From Rubrobacteraceae bacterium (lineage in GTDB: Bacteria > Actinomycetota > Rubrobacteria > Rubrobacterales > Rubrobacteraceae), in NCBI GenBank assembly GCA_029240775.1, contig JARDZQ010000110.1:1-6396 (forward strand): 6,396 nucleotides of DNA. Reading direction: 5' to 3'. Position numbers and translations under genes: made by a program. Below, in pieces: positions 1 through 5,097 of the stretch; position 1 is the first letter of the stretch; every line of letters begins with the position of its first letter. The notes under the pieces are model-generated. The model worked only from the letters and a program-made list of their open reading frames with translations, was not told where the DNA came from and searched no databases.

Positions 1-25
1 TGCCTAACCACTCGGCCATGCCGCC
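1..25 (-). tRNA. tRNA-Cys, 5' part only (cut by window edge)
   Basis: Read on the minus strand the sequence starts GGCGGCATGGCCGAG and continues TGGTTAGGCA. This fits a 7-base acceptor strand (GGCGGCA), the linker TG, and a D arm whose GCC and GGC strands pair. The beginning matches actinobacterial tRNA-Cys as I remember it, and a Gly-Cys order is common in bacterial tRNA clusters. The anticodon lies outside the window, so the amino acid is inferred from the D-arm pattern and the neighbour. Class II tRNAs (Leu, Ser) also carry GGCCGAGTGGTT and cannot be fully excluded. It lies 17 bases downstream of tRNA-Gly and is probably on the same transcript. Confidence 0.7.
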
Positions 26-42
26 AGTCGCCCCGCGGCCAG

Positions 43-115
43 AGCGGACGACGGGATTCGAACCCGCGACCCTCACCATGGCAAGGTGATGCTCTACCAG
101 CTGAGCTACGTCCGC
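43..115 (-). tRNA. tRNA-Gly (anticodon GCC)
   Basis: All arms of a 73-base cloverleaf can be folded by eye. The acceptor stem pairs GCGGACG with CGTCCGC and is followed by discriminator T, as usual for glycine. The D stem is GCTC/GAGC and the anticodon stem TCACC/GGTGA, with loop TTGCCAT and anticodon GCC at 80-82. The T arm is GCGGG-TTCGAAT-CCCGT. The 3' CCA is not encoded (the bases after the discriminator are CTG). It reads GGC and GGU codons. It is the first gene of a small tRNA transcript with tRNA-Cys behind it. Confidence 0.97.
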
Positions 116-125
116 GCGCCGGGTA

Positions 126-154
126 AATTTAGCACGCTGTCCTGGCTCTTACAA
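126..154 (-). promoter_or_regulatory. Probable promoter of the tRNA-Gly/tRNA-Cys transcript
   Basis: On the minus strand, TTGTAA (149-154) and TAAATT (126-131) are separated by exactly 17 bases and match the housekeeping sigma consensus at 4 of 6 positions each. The -10 box ends 10 bases before the mature tRNA 5' end, so transcription would begin a few bases upstream of it. The -35 box is formed by the last Leu codon and the TAA stop of the gtrA-like gene. The spacing is ideal, but the boxes are short and degenerate. Confidence 0.5.
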
Positions 155-604
155 GCGCGGTTTGCGGGAGAAGACCACGTAGCGCAGGAGGAAGAAGCTG
201 ATGGTCGAAGCGACGGCGACGGAGATCAGCTTGGCCACGTTTCCCGCGAGATAAGCGGGTATGTCGGTGTAGATGAGCACGGGCCGGATGAGCACGAAGA
301 AGAGCCCGTTGCTGATGCAGATGTTGAAGATCGCCTGCAAGGTAAAGAGGAGCCTCTGCCTCGGGTCGCGGCGCTGCGCGCGGCCTCGGAAGGTCCAGCG
401 CGTGTTCCAGAAGTAGCTGTTTAAGTTCGCCAGCACGAGCGCCACCCCGTTGTAGAGGGCGAGCAGCGAGGGATCCCGCGTCGGCGCCAACCACAGGAAG
501 AGGTTGAGCGTCCCGATGTCGACCACGGCGTTGGCGAAGCCGACGACCGTGAACTTCGAGAAGCGGACGCCGCCCTTCTTCAGCTTCGCGCCCCTGGTGT
601 TCAT
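149..604 (-). CDS. GtrA-family membrane protein
   Basis: A 151-residue protein of the GtrA/DPMS-like family (small four-helix membrane proteins). Some members flip or position polyprenyl-phosphate sugars across the membrane or assist a partner glycosyltransferase. Four hydrophobic segments lie at about 17-40, 48-66, 87-108 and 116-142. Family hallmarks are RFSKFTVVGFANAVVDIG at residues 14-31, NSYFWNTRWTF at 62-72 and SFFLLRYVVF at 136-145. The N-terminus is basic and the length is typical. The ATG start overlaps the stop codon of the upstream glycosyltransferase gene in ATGA, and an AAGAGG-like ribosome binding site sits 7 bases before it, so translational coupling is likely. The lipid-linked substrate is not readable from the sequence; the coupling suggests it serves the same glycan as its neighbour. 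Confidence 0.93.
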   Translation of the reverse strand: MNTRGAKLKKGGVRFSKFTVVGFANAVVDIGTLNLFLWLAPTRDPSLLALYNGVALVLANLNSYFWNTRWTFRGRAQRRDPRQRLLFTLQAIFNICISNGLFFVLIRPVLIYTDIPAYLAGNVAKLISVAVASTISFFLLRYVVFSRKPRL

Positions 605-1719
605 CCCAACGCCTCTTCGTAGTACCCGCGCAAAGTCTGCGTCGAGAACACCCAGTCGCGTTGCTCGGCGGCCTCCCGCGCCCGGAGCACCAGCACGGCG
701 CGAAGCTGCTCGTCCGAGAGGACGCGTCGCACGGCGGCCACCAGCGACGGCATGGAGTCGGCCTCGTAGAGTAACCCGGTCTCGCCTTCGATCACTATCT
801 CGTGCGAAGGGCCGGTGCGGGCTGCGATGACCGGCAGCCCGGAGGCGAGCGCCTCGAGCATCGCGAGGCCCAGAGTGTCTGTTGTCGAGGGGAAGAGAAA
901 GGCGTCGGCGGAGGCGTAGGCCGAGGCCAGGTCTTCGCCCTGCAGCACGCCGGTGAACACCGCCGGCGCCCCCCGAAACTCGCGCTCGAGGTTGGCCCTC
1001 GCGGGACCGTCACCGACGATGGCGAGCCGGGTGTTGGGCACCTCACGCAAAATCGCCTTTAGCCGCTCGATGCCCTTCTCCGGCGCGAGGCGGCCCACGT
1101 AGAGCAGGAGTTTGTCCCGGGGATGACCGACCGAGAGCCGCTCGCGCCACTCCTCGGAGGCCTTGTTCGGGTGGAAGCGGCGAGCGTCCACGCCCTGCGG
1201 CCAGAGGCGTATACGCTTCACCCCCTCCTCAAGCAGGTAGCTCATCGTGGCCTCGGAGGTGCACAGGTTGAGGTCAGCCCGGTTGTGGAGCTGCCTCGTC
1301 CACCAGCGCGCAGCGTTGGCAAGGAACTCCAGGTTGTAGTAGCGGGCGTAGGCGGCGACGTTCGTATGGTAGGAGGCCACGAGCGGCACCCCGAGGCGGC
1401 CGGCGTAGTAGATACCGCCCGGACCCAGGATAAAAGGGTTGACGGCGTGGATCAGGTCGGGCCCGAAGCGCTTGAGAGCGCGGCCGACCCCGGGGTGTGC
1501 GAAGGAGAGCTTTATCCTGGGGTAGGGCGGAAAAGGCACGCCGGGAACCCGGTAGATCGGGGCCCCCGCATAGGAGGTGGGGCCTCCGTCCGGATAACGG
1601 GGCGCTATGATGAGCATGTCGTCTCCCATGCGACCGAGCTCCTCTATGGTGTGGCGAAGGCGGGTGACGACGCCGTCGGTCGCCGGCAGGAAGGTCTCCG
1701 TGAAGAACGCGATACGCAC
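601..1719 (-). CDS. GT4-family glycosyltransferase (GT-B fold)
   Basis: A 372-residue retaining glycosyltransferase of family GT4, about the usual length. The N-terminal Rossmann half opens with FFTETFLPATDGVVTR (residues 5-20), carrying the glycine-rich acceptor loop, and has SYHTN at 116-120. The C-terminal donor half begins near LLLYVGRLAPEKG (R210 and K215 are the usual phosphate-binding pair) and contains FPSTTDTLGLAMLEALASG, where D281 and E289 form the E-X7-E signature in its D-X7-E variant. This layout resembles mannosyltransferases such as MgtA/PimB and diacylglycerol glycosyltransferases. Donor (GDP-mannose or UDP-glucose) and acceptor are not predictable, but a membrane lipid or glycan acceptor is plausible given the overlapping gtrA-like gene. 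The GTG start is the only one possible, because an in-frame TAG lies two codons upstream. It begins 20 bases after the isocitrate dehydrogenase stop, and the ribosome binding site is weak. Confidence 0.93.
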   Translation of the reverse strand: MRIAFFTETFLPATDGVVTRLRHTIEELGRMGDDMLIIAPRYPDGGPTSYAGAPIYRVPGVPFPPYPRIKLSFAHPGVGRALKRFGPDLIHAVNPFILGPGGIYYAGRLGVPLVASYHTNVAAYARYYNLEFLANAARWWTRQLHNRADLNLCTSEATMSYLLEEGVKRIRLWPQGVDARRFHPNKASEEWRERLSVGHPRDKLLLYVGRLAPEKGIERLKAILREVPNTRLAIVGDGPARANLEREFRGAPAVFTGVLQGEDLASAYASADAFLFPSTTDTLGLAMLEALASGLPVIAARTGPSHEIVIEGETGLLYEADSMPSLVAAVRRVLSDEQLRAVLVLRAREAAEQRDWVFSTQTLRGYYEEALG

Positions 1720-1733
1720 CGGCTAGCGAGCCG
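1720..1733 (-). repeat. Small inverted repeat in the start region of the glycosyltransferase gene
   Basis: CGGCT (1720-1724) and AGCCG (1729-1733) can pair around a 4-base loop directly before the GTG codon at 1719. The only purine-rich stretch (GAGAGAG, upstream near 1734-1740) would lie beyond this hairpin, so folding would move it closer to the start. Five base pairs in GC-rich DNA can arise by chance. Confidence 0.25.
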
Positions 1734-1739
1734 CTCTCT

Positions 1740-2744
1740 CTAGAGGTTCGAGACTATAGCCTGCGTGAACTCCTTCGTGCCGGCAGACCCTCCGAGATCC
1801 TTCGTGCGCGTCTCGGGGCTCGCCAGCGCCGCCTCGATCCCCCGCTGCATGCGGTCGCCCTCCTCATTGTAGCCGAGGTGGTAGAGCATGTTCTTGGCCG
1901 AGAGCAGGGTAGCCAGCGGGTTGGCGCGGTTCTGGCCGGCATACTTGGGAGCCGAGCCGTGCACCGGCTCGAAGACGGCAGTGTCTTCACCGATGTTGGC
2001 CCCCGGCGCCACCCCGAGACCACCGGTCAGGCCGGCGCACAGGTCCGAGAGGATGTCGCCGTATAGGTTGGGGCAGACCAGCACGTCGTAGAGGTTCGGC
2101 TTCATGACGAGCTGCATGCACATGTTGTCCACGATGCGGTCGTCTATCTCCTCGAAGTCGTTCTCGTACTCTTTAGCGACCTCGAAGAACACGTCGCGGA
2201 ACAGGCCGTCGGTGTACTTCATGATGTTAGCCTTGTGGACGACCGTGATGTGCTTGCGGCCCTGCTCTTTGGAGCGCTCGAAGGCCATGCGGCAGATGCG
2301 CTCGGTGCCCTCGCGGGTGATGATCTTGATCGACTCGGCGGCGTGCTTGCCGACTGTGTGCTCCACACCGGCGTAGAGGTCCTCCGTGTTCTCCCGGTAG
2401 ATGACGATGTCTATGTTCTTGTAGGGCAGCTCGATGCCCGGCAGACTGAGGCTTGGCCGGATGTTCGCGTAGAGGTCGAGCTCTTTGCGCAGCGCCACGT
2501 TCACCGAGCGGAAGCCGGTTCCGACGGGCGTGGTGAGGGGGCCCTTCAGCGCGACCTTGTTGCGACGGATGGACTCGAGGACCGACTCGGGGAGCGGCGT
2601 GCCCTCCCTGTCCATCACAGTCTCTCCGGCCTCGGCTACCTCCCACTCGATATCCACGTCGAGGGCGCCGATTACCTCCTTCACCGAATCCGTAAGATCC
2701 GGGCCAATGCCATCACCCGGTATTAGCGTGACCGTGTGCGCCAC
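1740..2744 (-). CDS. Isocitrate dehydrogenase (short type, isocitrate/isopropylmalate dehydrogenase family)
   Basis: A 334-residue beta-decarboxylating dehydrogenase that oxidises isocitrate to 2-oxoglutarate and CO2 in the TCA cycle. Substrate motifs favour isocitrate over isopropylmalate: GFRSVNVALRKELDLYANIRP at residues 77-97 places S80, N82, R86 and R96 where E. coli Icd has S113, N115, R119 and R129. Catalytic equivalents are R117 and Y124 (YRENTEDLYAG), K171 (VHKANIMKYTDG) and the metal ligands D206, D230 and D234. PNLYGDILSDL and GLGVAPGANIG are typical of the NAD-linked short subfamily. The coenzyme loop reads HGSAPKYAG (262-270), with K266-Y267 as in NADP enzymes rather than the Asp-Ile of NAD enzymes, so the cofactor is left open. 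The start is GTG, with AAGGGAG 7 bases before it and an in-frame TAA seven codons upstream. It is the first gene of a probable three-gene transcript. Homoisocitrate or tartrate dehydrogenase activity is a less likely alternative. Confidence 0.9.
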   Translation of the reverse strand: MAHTVTLIPGDGIGPDLTDSVKEVIGALDVDIEWEVAEAGETVMDREGTPLPESVLESIRRNKVALKGPLTTPVGTGFRSVNVALRKELDLYANIRPSLSLPGIELPYKNIDIVIYRENTEDLYAGVEHTVGKHAAESIKIITREGTERICRMAFERSKEQGRKHITVVHKANIMKYTDGLFRDVFFEVAKEYENDFEEIDDRIVDNMCMQLVMKPNLYDVLVCPNLYGDILSDLCAGLTGGLGVAPGANIGEDTAVFEPVHGSAPKYAGQNRANPLATLLSAKNMLYHLGYNEEGDRMQRGIEAALASPETRTKDLGGSAGTKEFTQAIVSNL

Positions 2745-2774
2745 TTGAGTTCTCCCTTCTGATTAAACAGCGCC

Positions 2775-2804
2775 AGTATAGTAACCCGGAGCATGGGTCG
2801 CTAA
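2775..2804 (-). promoter_or_regulatory. Probable promoter of the isocitrate dehydrogenase transcript
   Basis: On the minus strand a TATACT box (2775-2780, 5 of 6 to consensus) is preceded at 18 bases by TTAGCG (2799-2804, 3 of 6). Transcription would start near 2767, giving a leader of about 23 bases that carries the ribosome binding site. Two copies of TAACCCG fall on or between these boxes. The -10 is convincing and the -35 is weak. Confidence 0.5.
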
Positions 2805-2843
2805 CCCGTCCGACGACGGGGAACCCGGTCGAGCCCGCGCTCG
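2805..2843 (-). terminator. Two tandem GC-rich hairpins after the YIP1-family gene; possible weak terminator
   Basis: CCCGTC (2805-2810) pairs with GACGGG (2815-2820) around CGAC, and CGAGC (2830-2834) pairs with GCTCG (2839-2843) around CCGC. Both lie between the stop of the YIP1-family gene and the promoter of the next gene. Neither is followed by a T-run on the minus strand, so they are not classical intrinsic terminators. U-less hairpin terminators are discussed for actinobacteria, but the stems here are only 5-6 bp. Confidence 0.3.
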
Positions 2844-2848
2844 GTCCG

Positions 2849-3520
2849 CTACTGCTGAGTGCCGAAGAAGAGGAAGGCGCCCACCAGCGCGATCAGCGCC
2901 AGCACGAGAAGGAAGATTATGGCGACGGGGATCAGGACCACGAGCGCGGCTTTGCCGGTGGTGGTGTTGTGCATTTCGCGGATGCCTACAATCCCAAGGT
3001 AGATTCCGTACAGGGCGAGTATCCCGCCGATAAACGGGATCCAGCTCACCAGGCTCGTCACCGCCGCGTACGCCCCCACTCTGAAGGTGGCCTCGAAGCC
3101 GGAGTTGCGCGACCCAACGATGAGCATGACGAGCAGGTGCAGTATCCCGGCGCCTATGAAGAGCCCGATAGCAGCGAAGATCGGCGCGAGAATGATAGAG
3201 GCAATGAACCCCCCGAGACCCTGGTTCATAGCACCTATGCCGACCAGCCCAAGCAAGCCCCCAAGGATCGCGGCGACCTCGTAGCAGATAATCGCGAAGA
3301 TGAGGGGGTTGATGAAGTCCCCCTGGCGCAGGATGCCGCGGAAGAAGTCAACCGGCCGCAGCACCACCGCCTGCACGGTGGCGATGAAGGTCTGGACGGG
3401 ATCGGTGTAGCGGAACTCCGCAGCCGCTGCGCTCCTCGAAGGTCCTGGCGAGGGCCCTCCAGCACCCGGAGGTGAGCCGCCGGAACTTTCCGTACCCCCC
3501 GTGCCCGTGTTGAAGTCCAT
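2849..3520 (-). CDS. YIP1-family integral membrane protein
   Basis: A 223-residue protein of the YIP1 domain family, polytopic membrane proteins of unknown function in bacteria. The first 35 residues are a Gly/Pro/Ser-rich, low-complexity and probably cytoplasmic tail. The domain begins with DPVQTFIATVQ and VLRPVDFFRGI (residues 40-63), which carry the family's 'P-x-x-F-F' element. Hydrophobic segments follow at about 70-96, 103-136 (long enough for two passes), 147-181 and 190-218. The stretch GFEATFRVGAYAAVTSL then SWIPFIGGILALYGIYLG is typical of YIP1 proteins. The ATG start has a strong AAAGGAG 6-7 bases upstream. It runs in the direction of the isocitrate dehydrogenase gene but is probably a separate transcript, as a promoter lies in the 104-base gap. 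No substrate or partner can be inferred. Confidence 0.88.
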   Translation of the reverse strand: MDFNTGTGGTESSGGSPPGAGGPSPGPSRSAAAAEFRYTDPVQTFIATVQAVVLRPVDFFRGILRQGDFINPLIFAIICYEVAAILGGLLGLVGIGAMNQGLGGFIASIILAPIFAAIGLFIGAGILHLLVMLIVGSRNSGFEATFRVGAYAAVTSLVSWIPFIGGILALYGIYLGIVGIREMHNTTTGKAALVVLIPVAIIFLLVLALIALVGAFLFFGTQQ

Positions 3521-3529
3521 GCGTCTCTC

Positions 3530-3539
3530 CTTTCGAAAG
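3530..3539. repeat. 10-bp perfect palindrome at the YIP1-family ribosome binding site
   Basis: CTTTCGAAAG is a perfect palindrome and overlaps the AAAGGAG ribosome binding site of the YIP1-family gene. It could be half of an operator or a chance match; no second copy was seen in the intergenic region. Confidence 0.2.
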
Positions 3540-3560
3540 CACCGTAGACGGTTGGCCGCA

Positions 3561-3588
3561 ATTTAACCCGTACCAAGCCCCCGCGCAA
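3561..3588 (-). promoter_or_regulatory. Possible promoter of the YIP1-family gene
   Basis: On the minus strand TTGCGC (3583-3588) and TTAAAT (3561-3566) lie 16 bases apart, with 3 of 6 and 4 of 6 consensus matches. A start near 3554 would give a leader of about 33 bases. It is the most A/T-rich point of the divergent intergenic region, but the match is weak. Confidence 0.3.
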
Positions 3589-3616
3589 CGGCCATCCGAG
3601 GGCACATCGGGTGCTG

Positions 3617-3622
3617 TAGAAT
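3617..3622 (+). promoter_or_regulatory. Candidate -10 box of the divergent hypothetical gene
   Basis: TAGAAT matches the -10 consensus at 5 of 6 positions; I find no acceptable -35 at 16-18 bases. Transcription would start near 3629. That leaves only about six bases before a GTG at 3635 but about 36 before the GTG at 3665, so this box favours the later start codon. Confidence 0.35.
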
Positions 3623-3664
3623 ACCTCCCAACATGTGCGTTTTGGTGAGAAAGCGGGATCTCAG

Positions 3665-4717
3665 GTGTCCTCGACGATAGAGACGCTCGAGCGGGAGCTC
3701 GGGGAGGCTCAGGCTGAGCGCGAGCGGGAGCAGCGGGCGGTGGTGCGGGCGGAGAACGCCCACGAGGCGGCGTGCTCGGCCCGCGACGAGGCGTGGTCGG
3801 AGAGCTTCGCCGAAGACCCGGAGGTCGAGCGGCTCACCTCGCTGGTCTACCGGAGGCGGCGCGAGCTCTACGAGGCCATCGACCGTCTCAAGGCCGCCGA
3901 GGGCAAGGAGCGCAGGATCAAGAGCCGCCTGATGTACGTGCTGCCCGCCGAGAGGCGCCGGTACCTCTCGGGGACGGTGGACGAGGAGTTCGAGGGTCTG
4001 CTGGACGCGGTGCGGGAGGCTTACCGGCACGCGATCCCCGACGTCGAGGTCGCTGTCGTCACCGAGAGACCGGGGGAGGTGGACCTGCGCGGAGACGCTA
4101 CATGGCGGGCGCTCGAGCGCCTGTACTCCGGGACGGTTCGGAGGTGGGTCGAGATCCGGGCCGGTCAGCCCTCGCTGGAGGTGGGGACGATGGCCCGTCA
4201 CATCTCCTACTACGCCGGCGGGCACACCCCGCGCGTCTTCGTCGGCGGCGAGGAGGTTCGGACGACGGGCTTTCGCGGCGCGGAACGCTTCGTAAGGCTC
4301 GCCGGCTACGACACCTCCGAGGGGCGCGTCGCGCTCGCCCGCATCACCGCCCGCCGATACCTCGACGAAAACTCCGTCGGGCGCCTCGCCAAGCGGATGC
4401 CGGCGCTGGTTCAAGTAGCCGAGATCGCGCGCCTCTACCAGTCCATGAACCTGACGGTGGACGAGATCCGCTGGCGCCTGGAGCAGCTGATCTCGCTCCG
4501 CTTCGAGGTACTCGAGGCGGTCTACAAACTCACCGGCGAACGCCGCCGCTTCTCCTTCTACGAGATAGCCCGCGCCGCTCGCCTCCTCGACAGCCACTTC
4601 CCAGACCCCGGCGTCGCCGCCGAGGCCCTGAACAGATCCGTCCAGAGAGCCCTCGGCACCGGCGTCCCGCTGGTCGACATCGCCTACCTGAGCGTCACGG
4701 CGGGCGAAGGCTTTTAG
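3665..4717 (+). CDS. Hypothetical protein, charged and alpha-helical, with N-terminal coiled coil
   Basis: I do not recognise this family. From GTG 3665 the protein has 350 residues; GTG 3635 in the same frame would add ten. The later start is preferred because the upstream one has no ribosome binding site and lies almost on the predicted transcription start; only a poor GCGGGA precedes 3665. There is no signal peptide or membrane segment, so it should be cytoplasmic. Residues 3-100 are rich in Glu, Arg and Ala (ETLERELGEAQAEREREQR, later YRRRRELYEAIDRLKAAEGK) and should form a long helix or coiled coil. The middle (about 125-230) looks globular, with VRRWVEIRAGQPSLEVGT and GGHTPRVFVGGEEV suggesting beta strands. 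The C-terminal 120 residues return to helices (LYQSMNLTVDEIRWRLEQL, FSFYEIARAARLLDSHFPD). The coding quality is clear: strong GC bias at third positions and no competing frame that reads like protein. It stands alone on the plus strand, convergent with the next gene. Confidence 0.85.
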   Translation: MSSTIETLERELGEAQAEREREQRAVVRAENAHEAACSARDEAWSESFAEDPEVERLTSLVYRRRRELYEAIDRLKAAEGKERRIKSRLMYVLPAERRRYLSGTVDEEFEGLLDAVREAYRHAIPDVEVAVVTERPGEVDLRGDATWRALERLYSGTVRRWVEIRAGQPSLEVGTMARHISYYAGGHTPRVFVGGEEVRTTGFRGAERFVRLAGYDTSEGRVALARITARRYLDENSVGRLAKRMPALVQVAEIARLYQSMNLTVDEIRWRLEQLISLRFEVLEAVYKLTGERRRFSFYEIARAARLLDSHFPDPGVAAEALNRSVQRALGTGVPLVDIAYLSVTAGEGF

Positions 4718-4745
4718 AGCTATCAGCTGACAGCCTTCAGCTTTT
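4718..4745 (-). repeat. Heptamer repeats, left end of a repeat-bounded segment
   Basis: Read on the minus strand this is AAAA followed by GCTGAAG, GCTGTCA, GCTGATA and a final GCT: three degenerate copies of a GCTGANN-type heptamer. It begins right behind the TAG stop of the hypothetical gene. Its outer AGCTATCAGC (4718-4727, plus strand) is the exact inverse of GCTGATAGCT at 4864-4873. Confidence 0.7.
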
Positions 4746-4822
4746 GGGTTTCGGCAGCCACCGCGTCGCACTTAACGTTCGTACCACACGAAGCCGCTCC
4801 AACAGGGCTTGGCCTCGGCAGA

Positions 4823-4837
4823 GCGCGAAGTTCGCGC
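4823..4837. repeat. Near-palindrome inside the repeat-bounded segment
   Basis: GCGCGAA (4823-4829) and TTCGCGC (4831-4837) are exact inverse copies around one base. Smaller inverted pairs lie nearby: TTCGT/ACGAA at 4778-4782 and 4788-4792, and GCGA/TCGC around TAT at 4841-4851. No open frame in this 160-base segment looks like protein, so it appears to be non-coding, structured DNA. Confidence 0.5.
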
Positions 4838-4858
4838 ACGGCGATATTCGCTCGCGCC

Positions 4859-4879
4859 TTTTTGCTGATAGCTGACGGC
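4859..4879 (+). repeat. Heptamer repeats, right end of the repeat-bounded segment
   Basis: On the plus strand a TTTTT run (4859-4863) is followed by GCTGATA, GCTGACG and GC, the same heptamer family as at the left end but facing the opposite way. Both ends are thus an A/T run followed outward by GCTGANN copies. The array abuts the perfect inverted repeat that begins at 4878. Confidence 0.7.
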
Positions 4880-4915
4880 ATGACCTCTCGGACCTACTGG
4901 TCCGAGAGGTCATGC
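4878..4915. terminator. Perfect 17-bp inverted repeat, probable bidirectional terminator of convergent genes
   Basis: GCATGACCTCTCGGACC (4878-4894) and its exact reverse complement (4899-4915) flank the 4-base loop TACT. This is by far the longest perfect hairpin in the window, and it sits between two convergent genes. Neither side has a T-run, so it would be a U-less or roadblock-type terminator, or an RNA 3'-end stabiliser. On the minus strand the first arm is coding DNA: it encodes the last residues HDLSDQ of the small protein, and the TAG stop begins in the loop. Confidence 0.65.
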
Positions 4916-5094
4916 TCGGGGACCGACAGATTGTATGGCCGGGCCGGCTTTTCGGCGAGCACTCGCACCTTGTAGACGAAGTCAGGGACGAACTCGCCGC
5001 GCCTGACCTCGAGTATCTGTACCGGCTGTCCCGTGGCTTTGAGCGCCGCGCGGTCTCCCACCGCATAGCGCGCCGGACGGTTGCGGTCGACCAA
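4894..5094 (-). CDS. Small hypothetical protein, possibly an SH3/KOW-like barrel
   Basis: I do not recognise a named family. From TTG 5094 the product has 66 residues: a basic N-terminus (MVDRNRPARYAVGD), alternating strand-like segments (AALKATGQPVQILEVRRG, then FVYKVRVLAEK) and an acidic end (VPEHDLSDQ). The order 'Y-x-V-G-D-x-x-x-L-K', 'V-x-I-x-E-V-R', 'Y-K-V-R' resembles small SH3-like or KOW-like barrels; this is an inference from pattern. The TTG start is chosen because a purine-rich AGGTGGAAGGGGG lies just upstream. GTG 5178 in the same frame would give 94 residues, but its extra N-terminus (PPTVPECSASRPGAGSI) reads like translated intergenic DNA. The gene converges on the hypothetical gene at 3665-4717 and diverges from the flavoprotein gene at 5195. 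Its final codons form one arm of a perfect hairpin. Confidence 0.65.
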   Translation of the reverse strand: MVDRNRPARYAVGDRAALKATGQPVQILEVRRGEFVPDFVYKVRVLAEKPARPYNLSVPEHDLSDQ

Positions 5095-5097
5095 GAT

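Noticed and set aside
1..25. tRNA-Leu or tRNA-Ser instead of tRNA-Cys
   Set aside because: The 5' end GGCGGCA and the Gly-Cys order fit cysteine better; the anticodon is outside the window, so the doubt is kept in the confidence value.
1123..1743. 206-residue open frame on the plus strand
   Set aside because: Antisense to the GT4 glycosyltransferase, whose motifs are unmistakable on the other strand.
3563..4771. 402-residue open frame on the minus strand
   Set aside because: It is antisense to the hypothetical plus-strand gene and arises from its GC-rich third positions; the translation is Gly/Arg/Pro/Leu-rich without domain pattern and has no ribosome binding site.
4859..4863. Intrinsic terminator T-run for the plus-strand hypothetical gene
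   Set aside because: TTTTT is preceded by GCTCGCGCC without a stable adjoining stem; the strong hairpin lies downstream of it, not upstream.
3772..4875. 367-residue open frame on the plus strand
   Set aside because: Frame-shifted reading of the hypothetical gene; the composition is Arg/Pro/Gly/Ala-rich nonsense and it runs through the repeat segment.
4718..4915. CRISPR or tandem-repeat array
   Set aside because: The heptamers are short and degenerate and occur in two opposite blocks; there are no regular repeats of 24-40 bases with equal spacers.
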